A stretch of DNA of 64,000 bases from Lunularia cruciata (GCA_948567375.1 OX419758.1:64733001-64797000); one strand, 5' to 3'. Counted from the first letter of the stretch, positions 1 to 15,984 are shown. A program made the numbers and translations. The notes: a model not told the origin generated them from the sequence alone.

Positions 1-350
1 AGGCCTCCAAAAATGGCTTTAAAGTTTTCATGCTACTTTTTGCTTGTATCCTATTAGTAGAAATGCTCTTTTGGTGATACCTCTATCTGATCTACATTTT
101 CTATATGATCTACATTCTCTATCATGTGAAACATCCTTCCAGATGTCACCATCCCAAGTTTCACCTCTAGATCAAATGTCTAGCTATTGATTCTAAAGTC
201 TTCAAACATGTTTTGGTTTCTGGCCTATTATTAGAAGTACTCTTTTTTTGATACCTTTGTTTGATCTACTTAGTCTATCATGTGTAACATCCTCCCATAT
301 GTAACCAAACCAAATTTCATCTCTAGATCATATGTCTAGTTATTGGTATT
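1..350 (-). repeat. LTR-derived tandem units (old, partial)
   Basis: Two diverged units of about 150-190 bases follow each other. Each contains a Y-rich stretch, 'tagaagtactctttt', a 'catcctcc.atgt.acca' segment and an 'agatcatatgtctag.tattgg' end. Read on the minus strand these match the outer part of the LTR of the retrotransposon at 52-58 kb. The block stops at 'attggtatt', directly against the next LTR copy. No coding sequence is visible. Confidence 0.6.
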
Positions 351-1074
351 TGTAATATTCTGAGGACAAGAGAAGAGAGAAAACACAAATTTCACACTCA
401 ATCATTCGATGCCGCAAAGGAGCACCTTCTCTTTATTATATAGACAAAGAGGATCTCCTCCAAAGAAGCTCTACCATAGGATTAGGTACACAGATAGGTG
501 ACATTTCAGCAAGCTTCACCCTTGGATTACTTACTTGGATGGGTGATATGTCGGTCTAGGTCCTATCTGGTTGGTCAAATAAGCTTTGACCAAGAGGAAT
601 CTGGTCAAAGCTTATTTGGGAATCTTTTAGGGAATCTTCTTGTAGGAATCTCAAAATCACTTGGGTAAGGTACCATTGAAAAGCTCTCAATGAGATAAAG
701 CAGGGGAAGGAAGGCCAACCTTCTCTTTGTTTAGAGTGGATGTGCACATTTTTGAGGCTTAATTCATCCATTTAGGCTTTCAAAATTGCCTATAAAGATT
801 TCAAGCATATTTTGATTCCTACTCTATTAGTAGAAGTCCCCTTTTGGTGATATCTATTTTTTATCTATTTAGTTTATCATTTGTAACATCCTTCCAGATG
901 TTACCAAACCAATTCTCACCTTTAAATCATATGTCTAGCTATTGGTTCTAAGGTTTTCAAGTCTATTTTGGTTTTTGCCCTATTAGTAGAAGTACTCTTT
1001 TGGTGATAATTCTATCTGATCTATTTTGATCATCCTGTATATCATCATTCTAGATGTTACCCAAACCAAATTTT
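351..1074 (-). repeat. Solo-LTR-like sequence, reverse orientation
   Basis: The copy begins TGTAATATTC, close to the inverted terminus of the 52-58 kb LTRs. On the minus strand it runs through the same landmarks as those LTRs: the TATA-like 'tatataataaag', the 'accaaccagat' stretch, 'gcctaaatggatgaatt' and the 'agatcatatg.ctag' end. The outer unit is present twice (about 775-955 and 955-1074), whereas the intact LTRs carry it once. I found no clear target duplication, so the right border is approximate. There are no internal retrotransposon genes beside it. Confidence 0.65.
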
Positions 1075-3930
<2,856 letters not shown>

Positions 3931-4261
3931 AGGCCTTGATCTCTTATCATATTTATTACCAGATATCAATCATATTCATTCAAATTTCACCTGACTTGCC
4001 AACTAATCTCTAGTGCAATAACCACCTAATCTCTCCTCGTAATATCGGATATGGAGAAAATGAAATGACCCGTATATTATCAAAGTTCCCTTACAATATT
4101 TCACATCCATTTCATTTTTAGGGTAATGATTATTACGGGTGGTCGTCAAAATTATTATGGGATCCCACCTACCCCGCAAATATACAGTAGAAACAGTTTT
4201 TGAAACCCGTACTGAATTCTATTTTTGGGTCCCTTCAAAATATTGAAGGGAGGAGTTTTAC

Positions 4262-4460
4262 CAGTAGGTATAACTGATATATACACGTGAGCATCGTTGC
4301 CTTGTGACTTGGAAAATAGTCTTGTGACTTGGAAAATAGTTCACCTGTTGAAGAAACGTGTGATCTTTCTATACCAGTACACATAATTGACATATACAAA
4401 TGAGCATCTTCGCCTTGTGATCATGAAAATAGTTAACCTGTTGAAGAAACGTCTGATCGT
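4262..4460. repeat. Tandem duplication, about 100-bp unit plus 20-bp exact repeat
   Basis: Two related units follow each other: 'ggtataactgatatataca..gagcat..' through 'cctgttgaagaaacgt.tgatc', and a diverged second copy from about 4374. Inside the first unit 'cttgtgacttggaaaatagt' is repeated exactly head to tail (4301-4320 and 4321-4340). Confidence 0.85.
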
Positions 4461-5127
4461 CCAGAGACGTTTACTTTGAAAATTGAATTGCACATGCAGA
4501 TACGTGTTGTCAATAGCTTTCTCGGTGAACTACATAGAAGAAGACATATGATACTCCAAAGAACATAGAATAGATGAGAAAGTGTAAACTTTTTTAACAT
4601 GTGCTATTTCTATTGACTTGAGAGATATTTCTATGGCTATTGATTCTAAGTTATAGGCTAGAAAGCTGACGCAGGAAGCCATCAACGTGCAATGTAATCA
4701 ACAACAGCAGTTTGATGCAACAACTCAAGTAACGTAACAATCTCTGACTTCTTTTATGTATACAGTCGAAATGCTGCCTAAGTTGATGAGATCAAATCAA
4801 ATAGTGGTTGCTCTTTGAAACCGAATTTTGGCATTTGTGAGAAAGCTGAACAAGTTGTCCCTTACTTTTGATTTTGAGGCATGTCATTTAAGCGGGGATT
4901 CGGTTAACCGACACACTATGTTCCACAAGCACCCTTTGGATTTTTTACTTAGTCACTATTAGAAATAATAGAATTGAAAATACCAAGTTTGCCTACACTT
5001 AGGATGTAAAACAAAAACAGTTCAGTTTGTTTTATCAATTCTTTGTATTGTGTAAGTTATTACACTGGAGGGATATTAAATTACTGTAGGTTATTTAACA
5101 TTATTCAACTTTGGCAGTTAGACTCTA

Positions 5128-5202
5128 CGGCACCGAAAGTTTGGCAAGTCTAACGGCACTCAAGTTGGCAAGTGTAACGGCACCCAAGTTGGCAACAAGA
5201 CT
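5128..5202. repeat. Three-copy minisatellite, about 24-bp unit
   Basis: 'acggcac..aagttggcaag..ta' occurs three times with small changes. Confidence 0.85.
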
Positions 5203-5820
5203 TGACTGTATCATATTATAGGGCTTGACGTGAATGTTGTCAGCCTGTTGTCTTGAATGACTATTTTTTTATTATGTGGGCTAGTTGAAATTTGTTATTT
5301 TCTTTTGTGCATAATTGTGTTATACAATCATCGAACAAATGAACTTAATGGAATTCTATGGGTGATCTGTGTGATCAACGCCATTTCCAATATAGGCCAT
5401 AGAAACTTCTCCACTGATAGTCGCAATAATTATCTTGTAATCTATTGCAATTATGAAGTGAACCTTCATCCTCTCGGATGAGGTTTGCTACCATCGGGAG
5501 TGGTAGTTTTCTTCCTTATACTATTAAGTTGGTGGAAGTATTACTTATAACCAACGTTTTGACCTATTCAATAAATTAACAAAAGGCATATTTTTCAGTC
5601 TTTCATTGTAGTCTTTAACTTGAAAATGACTATATGTATTCTAATTCTTGTAATTCTTCTTGCTCAACATTTCTACCAGTAGAGTTAGGGGGAGCAGGTA
5701 ATAATGCCATAAATCCACCAGAGAGATCAGAAGTATGGCTAATCTGGCAAACGGGGACTAGAGAGTACTTCTTCCACATATGATAAAATATCAACAAAAC
5801 CTGTGGATATGATAACTCCG

Positions 5821-5889
5821 GTAAAATGCAATCTGATCTTGGTAAAATGCAATCTGATCTTGGTACAAAAATGCAATCTGATCTTGGTA
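5821..5889. repeat. Three-copy minisatellite, 21-24 bp unit
   Basis: 'gtaaaatgcaatctgatcttg' occurs twice exactly, followed by a third copy with three extra bases. Confidence 0.9.
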
Positions 5890-6716
5890 CTTTCAATCGC
5901 CTACCTAGCAAAGGAATAGCCATGCACGTTGAGTAAATCAACAAGTTTAACGTAATTCTAAATATTTTTAGTTAGAAAGCGAGATTGTATTAAGAAAATC
6001 CCTTAAAAGTTTCAATAATGCTTGGTGAAATCCTTATAATGGGATCTCCTAGAATTTGTTTTTAACTGATGTATCCAATTCATGTGTCAATTCCTTCAAA
6101 TAGACAGAGCAAAACAAACAGAAACTTTGATAGAATTTGATATTAGCTTATTAGTTAAATATTTAATTTTAAATACATCAGTTGAAAATACGTTTGAGAG
6201 TTTAAGGGTTTAGGGTTTTGAGAGACATTTGGCCTTCAACTCAAAAAGAAAATTTGAATCATTCTTTAGAATTGGGGTGAGCTTTCTGAATCTGAGCTTA
6301 AGCAACGTCCTTGAAAAATTAGGATTACTCCAAGAATATAAATAAATTTAGAGATAAATATTTTTTTATATTTTCAAAAATTATAATGATTTGTGTTAAA
6401 TTTATATTAAGGTTTAAAAGAAAAATATTCACTTCTTCTATAATTTCAATATAAACATGGATTTACTACATCCACATAAGGCAATGTAAGCCAACTTCAA
6501 ATCTATTGTTAAATACAATTAAATCAAAATGCCAAAGTAAGGGTTATGCTAAGTAAGAAAAAGTGACCATGCAGGATAATAAGAAATGTATGATGATAAT
6601 AAGGAAGAAGGAGACACCACATCCATATAATTATAAAACATAAGATAGGCTTAACTTAAATATTATTCATAAAAATCTTTTTGTCTTACTTCACCTATGA
6701 TATTGGAGCTATGAAA

Positions 6717-7450
6717 ATTGTGCAGTCTACCTACTACTAGTGCATGCAAAGAAATATCCCCTAGTGTGATTGCTCTCTCTAGTGTACCAACCAATGTTCT
6801 TTGTAAAGCAATGAATATACATGGTCTAAAGTGTACTATAAAGTGACAAAGTAAGAGTGGTCCCCTTGAGGTCTACTATGATGAGCTCTTGTGCACTCCT
6901 TGCAAATATGTCAAACATACCATATCCATTGCTCCATATAACTCTAAGGCTAAGGGAACAAAGATATAACCATGCTACATATCCATATAATAGGAAACTT
7001 TGGTTACTACTATTTTGCTTGCCACCCATGAAAGGAATGACTAATCACACTCCCAAAATTATATCATGCATGGAATCTATAACTACTATAGATCCCACAC
7101 TACATCCACTATTGTCAATTGATCATCTTGGACCAAATACAAGTCTTCCTTGATTTGTCTTATCTACAAAGTATACAAACATTCCTTCTAAGTGAGATAT
7201 CCACTCTCTTATGCTATAGTAGAGTGATGGCATTGTGAGTAGTTATCCTCTACCCTCCAAAAGGACATAGTATCATATGGACTCTTATTGCATCTAGGGT
7301 AGTATAATCACATGTGAGTAATGAAGATGTAGAGAATAAACTAAACTTATGTGGAACTTCATCATTGTAGAGAAAGTAGCTAACGCAAGTCAAAATACTC
7401 TAATATACAATTAAGCTACAATCCAAGAGCATGCATTCTTATTAGAGCAA
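6717..7450 (-). pseudogene. LINE-like reverse transcriptase, C-terminal relic (copy a)
   Basis: On the minus strand this carries the C-terminal signature of a plant non-LTR reverse-transcriptase ORF: IFVPLALELYGAMDM near 6915-6960, followed by remnants of the tail that is seen more clearly in the copies at 16.3 kb and 15.3 kb. The upstream (higher-coordinate) part aligns by landmark phrases such as 'ctcttatgc.atag.agagtgatggcat' with the copies at 11.0 kb and 14.3 kb. The catalytic palm is absent, so the copy is 5'-truncated and broken by stops. The family call rests on the 'F.PLA.E.YG' motif and shared context. Confidence 0.55.
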
Positions 7451-7640
7451 CAACAAAGACAAAGATATTGCATGATCTTTAAATCTATTTGTGTTTTATT
7501 AAATCCATTCTTGTCATTAAAATAGATAAGTAGACAACCCAATATCAACATACTAATAGTGTAATTGGTAAGAACAGATCATTTCCACAAGGAAATGGGT
7601 CGGAATTGATTAGAAATGAAGAAACAATGTCACTAGTTGT
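7451..7640. other. Short spacer, nothing recognised
   Basis: AT-rich sequence between two coding relics, with no feature seen. Confidence 0.6.
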
Positions 7641-9400
7641 CTATTCTTGCTTGTTAACCCGCCTTGTAGCCAAGGGTGCCCACCTTGTGCACTATTAATT
7701 GGGAAAGAGACACTTCTACAATTTGCCTAACCTCCTTCTTGCTTGAGCTTTCTCCCCTCCCAATCTTGAAGGAAGCCAAGGACCTCCTCTGTACTCTCTT
7801 GATATCTACAAAGATAGTTAGCTCCCACTGCTAAGATACTAGTTTGGTTGGTATTGGTGCCTCTATCCTAGACAATCCTTTGTTTTGCCTTTGATTGTGT
7901 TGTTGAAGCTTATCTTTGGCCTAGAAGACAACATTGTCTCAACACAAACCTACATCTTCCGCTTCAGTACTTCTTCTACACAAAGGATGCCATTTTCTCT
8001 TGACTCTACTTCTCCTTTGGTGGGGAATATTTTTCATCCCCAAACTCTCTTCCATGCTTTTTTGGGGTTGCAGAGTCTTGTGTTATGGTTGTAATACCAG
8101 GGGTGGGTGTTTGTTCTTCTTCTTGAAAATTGATCATTTGGGAAGAAGTTGGGGCTAGGGATTGTACTTCACCACCTTCATGATCTTTTGATGCATCCTT
8201 GTCAAACAAGATGACATTCAGTGTGAAGAATTGCTTGTTTGTCATGGGTATATGATCTGGTTATGGTCTTGCCTCGTCTTCTTCTTTGTCTTCTTCTTCC
8301 TCCTACAAGAGGATTCTCCTTGTCCTCTTGGTGGCCTTTGCCTTTGGCTTGGCAGGGGTAGCATGTTCTTTTTTGAGTGTTGGTTATATAGTAATATCCT
8401 CTTGCCTCTACTTCTCAAAACTTGGGGTGTTGTAAGCTTTCTTTACCTCCACATATTTCCTTATGTGGGAAAACTATGCACATACATCTATATATTTCCA
8501 CACCATCAATGCTCTTTCTAATGGCTTGTCAAAATTTCCTTCCAAAGAAAATTGGTCAGGGTATTTCTTCTTCTCTTCTATAGTCAAGAATTCCATGCCA
8601 TAGAGAAATAGATAAAAAAGGGGGGGATGAGAGTTACTCTACCTTCTTTATTCATTGATCTTGTAAGCTCTTGTCTTATCCCAAAACATTGCTGCCCAAT
8701 TCACAAGTCTTCCTTGGTACAAGTACTCAAAGAAGATAACTTGGCTATTGTTCAACTAAGTTGTTTGTTTGGACTTGAAAAACTTCATAACCAACTCTAG
8801 CAAGATCCTTCTTGCATGATCATTAATTCCAAGGATAGACCAACCATTGTTTGTCTTCTTGTAATAAGAGGTAGACTTGAATTTGGTCTCAAAGGTCAAA
8901 TATGGTCTAGTCCATATGTTATCTAAAGTCATGCCATTTGGGGTGAATTACAAGGCACCAACACTTTCCACCAATTCTCTTCTGTCCAAGCAAAAAGATT
9001 CCTCCTTGATTTTGATTAGCTTAGGATCTTGGTTCATGCAACATAGCATGATCACTCAATTCCCAATTCCATAACAAGACTTTGAGCTTCTTGCTACAAA
9101 CAAGCTCTTGTCTAGAGTATAGCTCTCACTTGACTAGTCCAAGGAACTTGAAATGAATTTGGAGCAGTATACATCCTTCATGGTACAAATGGAGTAGCTA
9201 CTTTCTTTCCTTTCTATCCTCTTATCATTACTTGCTCTTGTTTACACTTTCCACTTACCTTCATGTAGTCACTCTTTCTTGAAACACACAAGTCTAGGCA
9301 GAGATTCCTCATCAAGGAACAAGGTAGTGTGGCTGATCTAGCCTAGATGATTATGCAAAAGTGAAGAGATTCTAGGCTCCAAACAAATATTTATTTATCC
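7641..9400 (-). pseudogene. Unrecognised degenerate coding relic
   Basis: I do not recognise a product. A minus-strand frame reads coherently with scattered stops. It includes YYKKTNNGWSILG and a DHARRILLELVMKFFKS segment near 8780-8880, and EYLYQGRLVNWAAMFWDKTR near 8670-8730. An acidic, Pro/Thr-rich 79-residue piece (start 8245, end 8006) follows. Basic, Lys/Arg-rich sequence near 8250-8300 lies between them. The layout of a helical domain followed by a charged tail would fit a transposable-element ORF1 or gag-like protein, but no zinc knuckle or other diagnostic motif is visible. Confidence 0.35.
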
Positions 9401-10369
9401 TATTGATTCAATTTTTATAGCCTTTTGCTAAGTGCATCCTTTGATGAATTTTCAATACTCATTTGTGAGTGGTTAGACCAATCAAATGGTCTCAATTATG
9501 GTTCTTGATCTTTGGCATCGTCTTTATGCATGTTGCTTCAAGCCGAGGGCCTTCCAAAGCAAATGATAGTTTTGGCTGAAGGTCTTCCCAAGACAAAGGT
9601 TTGCCTTCAAGGCAAAGACTTTCCTTGCCCAAGGTTGTCTTTGTAAATTATTTCTCTTGTTTGTTTACCAAATGACTATTCCTATACTTTCCCTAGCTAG
9701 AATCTACAAAACAACCAAAAAGAACATACTCTAGACAAAGATGTGGGATCATAGTAATGGAGGAATTAACTACCCTACTACGTAGCATAACATATCTTTA
9801 TAAAAAATGCTAATAAGAGGTTGATTTGGATATTTCTTCATGCATAAAAAATGCCTTACTATGGATATTGCTAACAAAAATTTAACCTTTAGAATAAATT
9901 AGTAGTGGAAATCTACTCAAAAAATGTTTGAAGCCATTAGTTACATAAATAATACTGAAAGATAATCCAAGTAAGTAAACTCTTTAGACTCAATGATGAA
10001 AAATTTGGAGGAATAAGGTGAAAATGTATCTTGCTATAAGTACAAAGCAAAGGACTATATCATCCTTTCTATGGAAATACATGATGACTAAAAACAATAG
10101 AATCAAATTAGATGTGAATGTTATTTTAGACCATGCATATTCATCTTAAGAGTAGATTATCAAAGACCATGAACATTAAATGTATGCATATAAAGAGCTT
10201 AAGTAGAAATGCATATCAACAAATTATTCAAAAAACTTCAAGATGAAACATTATCCAAAATATGTCCAAAGTGAGAAGTAGTATTATAATATTTGATTCT
10301 ATGCTTCAATGGAAAAGGTAATAAAGCTTACAACACTTTTCAAGATAGCAAGCTTATTAACCCCTTAGC
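9401..10369. other. AT-rich spacer, nothing recognised
   Basis: No open frame of interest, repeat array or RNA gene seen. The 78-residue frame at 10293-10529 lies antisense over the 3' part of the next LINE relic and looks fortuitous. Confidence 0.6.
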
Positions 10370-13300
10370 TCAAAGAAAATGCAACCATGTAGTAAACATA
10401 AAGGATGAGAAGACCCATCAAGCCATACAAGAGAGAGACAAAAGAGGTAAAATAGGGCTAGGCTCCAATAGTATAGATATGAGAAATTTGCCCTATTGCA
10501 TTAAGATATCTAAGCTATGCAAGTTGTAAGGTCTACAGACTATTGGAGCATGCAAAGAAGCACTACCTAATGTTATTGCTCTCCTATTGATTGCATTAAC
10601 CAATGCTCTCTATAGAGCAATGGACACATGTCTAAAGTATATTACAAAGTACAAGAGTAAGTTTGGTACCCCCTAACATCTAATATGATAAGCTCTTGTG
10701 CACTCCTTGACAAATATGTCATGCCCTAAAGACACCATGTCCATAGCTCCATATAACTTTGAGGTTAGAGGAGCAAAGAGGTGACCTCACTACATATCCA
10801 TATACTTGGAGACCTTACATGTTGTTTCTTTGCTTGACACCCATCCAAGGAGATGAGTAATCACTTTCTTCAAAACTTCATCATGTGTAACTATAACATT
10901 TACCACTGTTACTTGATCATCTTGGAACAAGTATAAGGTTTCTTTGATATTTGTTGTCTGCAAAGCATACTGGTGCTCCTTCTAAGCAAGGTGTCCACTC
11001 TCTTATGCCATAGCAAACACTGTATCATTGATGGCATTATAGTTACCTATCTTTTGTCCTCCAATAGGACATTGGGTCATATGGACCATTGTTGCATCTA
11101 GTGTAGAACCACACTCACAAGTGAGTAATGAAAGATGCAGATGGGTTGACCAAACCCAAGCAAAACCTCATCATTGTAGAGAAGGTAGTTGGTGTCAATA
11201 AGAATGCCCTAATGCATAGTTGAGCTAAGATCCAAGAGTCTACATTCTTGCCATAGCAAGAGCAAAGATGTGCTCTAGGTCCAAAAGAATGGAAGGGTCA
11301 ACTAAGAGAGAATGTAACATATGCTAATATTGTTGCTCCATCAAAGAAGATTGCAAATCTTTGGTCCAATCTAATAGTAATGAAGCAAAGAATGGAAGGT
11401 ACTATTGTGCCCATAGGGATAGACCATCTCTTTTCTATTGCAATAACATCTAGAGAGAAAAGGATCCTTCTTCCACCTTGATCATATATGTCTCTAAAAT
11501 TGGCCAATCAACAACCATAAAATGGGAGGAAAGTAGGGGTGCCAAGAGAGTCTAACTACCCAAAAATACTATAGATGCTATCTCTTCCATAGATAATAGG
11601 CCTACCCCACCACACTAGATTGGTAAAGATGTTTGTCTATGTACCAAGTCCCTTGTCACAGACTTGAATGTCCTTGGTCTGATGATATTACCAAAGATTC
11701 CCATAATCACCCTATCAAAAGCTCTTAAACATGATAGGAAGGTCAAAGAAGAGGTAACCCTATGGAGAAGGTAAGTCAATTGATGGGCAATGCTAGAGGA
11801 GAGTATACTAAATGCCACATGTGGATCTCCTAGTAGAGGAAGTCATCTATATGGAGAATACTCTTTGCAAGGGCAATGTCTAAAAAGCATATGAAAAAAT
11901 CCTTGGATCTTAGTGGAACTCCAAAAATATTTAATCTATCTATAAATGTGATACATATCTCTAGAAGCTCAAGGTGGGGAGGTATATCTGAAGAGGACTA
12001 TGCTCTACACTTTGACACCTTGACACTCAAATCTACAAGATGTAGCTTGGTACTCAAGTGATCAAAGGCCATACAATATAAGAGATCTTGGATACACACA
12101 TTGGCCCACAATGTGTGTATACCTCTCTAGCAAGGACGGAATTATACAACCTAACATAGCCAAAGTAGTAGATAAGAGCTCTAAAGTGTTCCATGGCAAA
12201 TAAAGGTCCTCCTAAAGGATCTTCCTATCATGTTTTGACAATTGACTGCAAGATGATGACTCCATCATGTGATCAACCATGCTATTAGTAAAGGGAAGCA
12301 AGAGAGCCATAGACTAACCACACAAAAGGAAGACTTGCCAAGGGTCCATGAGCCTCTTTAAGCTCTCTAAAAATGGATGCTCAAGAAATTCTATTAAAAG
12401 CATTCTCAACATCCACTTGAAGGATGATCCACTCTAGATAGATATCTAGGAGTGTTATGATGCCTAGAGATATAGCTTCACAACCTCCAAGTGAAGCTAC
12501 TCCAAATTGATGTAGATTGATGTGCTATTAGAAGTGAGAACAATGTTAGACAACGGTGCAACTAACCAAGTGCAAAAAGATCTCTCTAATAAAAATTGGT
12601 CTAATGCACTCTATATCCTTCTCCATCACAAGTCAAGTAGCACCTAACACTTGATTGATTGACATAGAAATATCTCTCCTTGCTTGTTGGAGCTTCATGA
12701 GACAACTTGGTAAATCCACTAGAAGGATCATATGCTTGACAAAAATCTCTAAGATTCTTATATACCATCCTTGATAAGCCTCCTTAAGAGAAGCAAGGAG
12801 TGATACACAATGCTTGTGAAAACTAAGACTTCAAATGGTATTCCCTATCCTACCATAAGATGTAGTGAGCATAAGGAAGAGATAGTCTCATCAATAAGAC
12901 TAGCCATAGACAAAGGGCGTAACTTTCATGTTTCTCTATTAAACTTTTTGGTTTGACCTAATGTCCTACATTGTTGTAATCGAATGGACTCTATGGTATC
13001 TTGTGGTAGAACTTGCCTCCTAAAATATGTAGTCCTAAGAGACTCCTCTTATAGTGCAGCTCAATCCTCTGCTTAGAATTAAAACATCTAGCAATTGCCT
13101 TGCTATGCCCTATAAATCCCCCCTCTAGTATAACAATGACACCATTGGGGGAGTAAGAGAAATAATAACCATGCTAACTTGTCCAAGGGATCACATCCCA
13201 AACAATCAAGTGCTAGATAAAATGCCTTTCTAGCCTCATTAGGCTAAACACTTGATGAGGCTAGCCTATAGAATAGACATGGATATAGAAAACTAGTCTA

Positions 13301-13650
13301 AAATAATATCCAAAATACAACTTGCCTAAGATGTTATCCACTCCCACTCTAGAAAAATCAATAAAAGGATAGAGGAAGCATGAGTTATCTTGAGTGTTAC
13401 TATTGTTGATATGGTTGCTTGCCTCACATGAGCATCCCAAGTGGTCCAATCATATTCCTTGTGCATCTTTCCCACATGGGTCTTTATTTCTTGCAAGGCA
13501 AAATCATCAATGACAAACCAAGCGAGCCACTTTGGGCTACCCACATGGGAAGTGTAACCATGGCTAGCACAAGAACAATGATAGTGACAAACAATGATCC
13601 TCTTTGTATCTCCTTGTACCACAACCCCTCACATCCCAACTCACATGAGT
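10370..13650 (-). pseudogene. LINE-like reverse transcriptase relic, longest copy (copy b)
   Basis: This is the most complete of four related minus- or plus-strand relics. Near 12380-12420 the minus strand reads WIILQVDVENAFNRIS, then a stop, then ASIFREL. That corresponds to reverse-transcriptase motif A with its catalytic Asp, in the form usual in plant non-LTR elements. The C-terminal signature (APLTSKLYGAMD) lies near 10735-10775, and the tail and 3' UTR continue to about 10370. A piece at 13326-13622, with two His residues in HVGKMHKEYDWTTWDAH, may be the zinc-binding N-terminal part. Stops and frameshifts are frequent throughout, so it is inactive. Length (about 3.3 kb) fits a single-ORF element. 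The N-terminal extent is uncertain. Confidence 0.6.
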
Positions 13651-14139
13651 AAATGTTATCTCTCCAAACCGTTAAAACTATAAAGTCTCATAACTTTCAA
13701 TTCTCATCTCAAAAGTTTCAAACTAAGTTCCCATGGAACTAGAGTATGAATACAAAGAGATTTAGAATTGAAATTCCCAACCCATCACTCTTGATGTGAA
13801 ATAATCACTCTAAACCCTAAAAACTTGAAGTTATCATAACTTTCTACTCAATTCTCCATAGCCTTCAATCTAGGTACCGATGAAACCAAAATTGAAAACC
13901 AAAGATAATGACTTATTCAATCATTTGATATATGATTATGAGCTCTCCAAAAGTCTAGAAATCTCAATTGAAGCTTACAAAACAATATTTAAATTAATGT
14001 AAAGTCTGAGGAGAATCAATTCATAATTTACATACTCTTATGTCCAATTTTTTTCTAGATCTAAATGTTGTATTTTGTTTGAAGTTTTCCAATCAATTCA
14101 AGTGTCTTGAAATCTCATTTGAACTAATTTTAAGTCACT
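13651..14139. other. AT-rich spacer, nothing recognised
   Basis: Several weakly similar 'ctcaattct..aagtctcaaa' phrases recur, but there is no gene or defined repeat. Confidence 0.55.
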
Positions 14140-14540
14140 AATTTATGAATGACTACCAACCACTAGCTACCTTTCCTACAACAATGAGATTCCACCTAAG
14201 TTTGGTCCACTCATCTGCATCTTTATTACTCACTTATGAATGTGGTTCTACACTAGATGTAGAAGCTGTCTATATGACCCGGTGTCCTTTTGGAGGACAA
14301 AGGATAGCTACCCATGATGCTATCAGGGATATAATGTTTGCTATGGCACAAGAGAGTGGACACCTTACTTAGAGGGAGCATTCATATGGTTTGCAAACAA
14401 AAATGTTAGAGCAGACTTATACTTGGTCTGAGATGATCAAGTAATAATGGTAGATGTTGTGGTTACCAACCCTACACATGATGTATTTTTAGAGGGAGTG
14501 ATTAGTCATCTTTCTAGATGAGTGGTGAGTGGAGCAATAG

Positions 14541-14545
14541 CACAT
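14541..14545. repeat. Target-site duplication CACAT, left copy
   Basis: Identical to 15298-15302. It brackets the solo LTR and shows that the LTR integrated into the LINE copy. Confidence 0.85.
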
Positions 14546-15297
14546 TATAATACAATAGCTAGGGAGATGATCTATAGATGAAATTAGGTTTGGCAATAGC
14601 TAGAAGGATGTTATACATGATGGAATAAGTAGATTAGATAGAGGTATCACCAAAATAGTACTTCTAGTAATAGGCCAAAAATAGAAACAATCTTGGAAAC
14701 TTTAGAATCAATAGTTAGGCATATGATCTGAAGGTGAAACTTGGGGCGGTGACATCCGGAAGGATGTTCCACATGATGGAGAAAGTAAATCAAGTAGAGG
14801 TATCACCAAAAGAGCACTTCTACTAAAAGTGCAGAAGTCAACATAGGCTTGAAAACTTTAGAGGTGATTTTGAAGGCCTAAATGGATGAATTAGGCCTCA
14901 AAAATGTACACATATCATCCCCCCTCTCCACAATAGAGGAAAGGTTGGCCTTTTCCTCCCCCTTGTTTGTCTCATCAAGAGCTTTCCAATGGTACCTCAC
15001 CCATGTGATTATGAGATTCATACAAGAAGATTCTCTAAAAGATTCCTTCTGGTCAAAGCCTATTTGACCAACCAGATGGGACCACAACTGACATGTCACC
15101 CATCCAAGGAAGTAATCTAAGGGTGGAGCTTGCTGACAAGTCACCTATCCATGTACCTAATCCTATGCTGGATCTCCCTTGGAGGAGATCCTTTTTGGCT
15201 ATATAATAAAGAGAAGGTGCTCCTTTGGGGCATTGTAGTCTAAGTGTGGAATTCATGTTTTCTCTATATTGTGTTTCTCTATCCTTGGAATATTACA
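14546..15297 (+). mobile_element. Solo LTR of the 52-58 kb chromovirus family
   Basis: Starts TATAATACAATAGCTAG and ends GAATATTACA, closely matching the termini of the intact LTRs at 51997 and 57696. Shared internal landmarks include 'tagaggtatcaccaaaa.ag.acttct', 'gcctaaatggatgaattaggcctcaaa', the 'gaccaaccagat' block and the promoter-like 'tatataataaagagaaggtgc'. It is about 170 bases longer than those LTRs because the outer unit is duplicated (from about 14569 and again from about 14719). A solo LTR with flanking duplication implies loss of the internal part by LTR-LTR recombination. Confidence 0.85.
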
Positions 15298-15302
15298 CAC
15301 AT
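15298..15302. repeat. Target-site duplication CACAT, right copy
   Basis: Identical to 14541-14545. Confidence 0.85.
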
Positions 15303-15984
15303 AAGGTCTCCAGGGATGGGAGTATGCAGCAAGCTCATCTTTTTGTTCCTCTAGCCTTGGAGTTATATGGAGCTATGGACACGGTATCTGACATATTTAT
15401 CAAGGAGTGTGCAAGAGCTTATCATATTAGATGTTAAGGGATACCATTCTCACTCTCATACTTTGTAGCATACTTTAGACATCATGTGTCCATTGCTCTA
15501 TAAGTAGCATTGGATGGTGCAATCCATAGGAAAGCAATCACCCTAAGTAGTACTTCTTTAGATGCTCTAGTAGTTTGTAGACCTTACAACTTATATAGCT
15601 TGGATATCTTAGGTGCAATGGGAGATATATGTCATATCAATACTATTGGGGCCTAGCCCCATTTTACCGCTTTGATATCTCCCTTATATGGCTTGAAGTG
15701 GTCTTCTCATCCTTATTGTGTTTGCTACATGGTAGCTTTTATTTTTAATTTTTATTTATGAATGACCCATTATAAATTGGTATATCAAATGGACAAACGT
15801 AGAACAATGTGAGAAAATTGCATCATGTCTTGTAGGTCTTTCAATTTGCAAAAAATTAAGTTATGCAATAGATGGAAGGAGCATTTGATTAAAATAAAAC
15901 AAAGTTACAAAAAGTTAACTACTACAACGTAATATGGATAATATTTAACATATCAAAGAAGACAAAAGAGAATTTTAGTAAAAA

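Larger units (their letters stand above)
3931..6716. other. AT-rich stretch without a recognisable gene
   Basis: I see no frame, splice pattern or RNA gene that I can defend. It contains three small tandem repeats, listed separately. The short frames at 5257-5481 (+) and 5630-5944 (-) look non-coding, and the second is built from a repeated 21-mer. Confidence 0.7.
14140..15740 (+). pseudogene. LINE-like reverse transcriptase relic split by a solo LTR (copy c)
   Basis: Plus-strand copy of the same family. The left part reads TYECGSTLDVEAVYMTRCPF and HDAIRDIMFAMAQESGHL (14222-14372), and the frame runs on with stops to 14545. The right part resumes at 15303 with KVSRDGSMQQ and FVPLALELYGAMD, and continues into the shared tail and 3' UTR to about 15740. 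The two halves are separated by the solo LTR at 14546-15297. Without the LTR and one copy of CACAT the halves are in the same frame and parallel the copy at 16.4 kb residue for residue. The copy is 5'-truncated and also carries stops outside the insertion. Confidence 0.65.
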
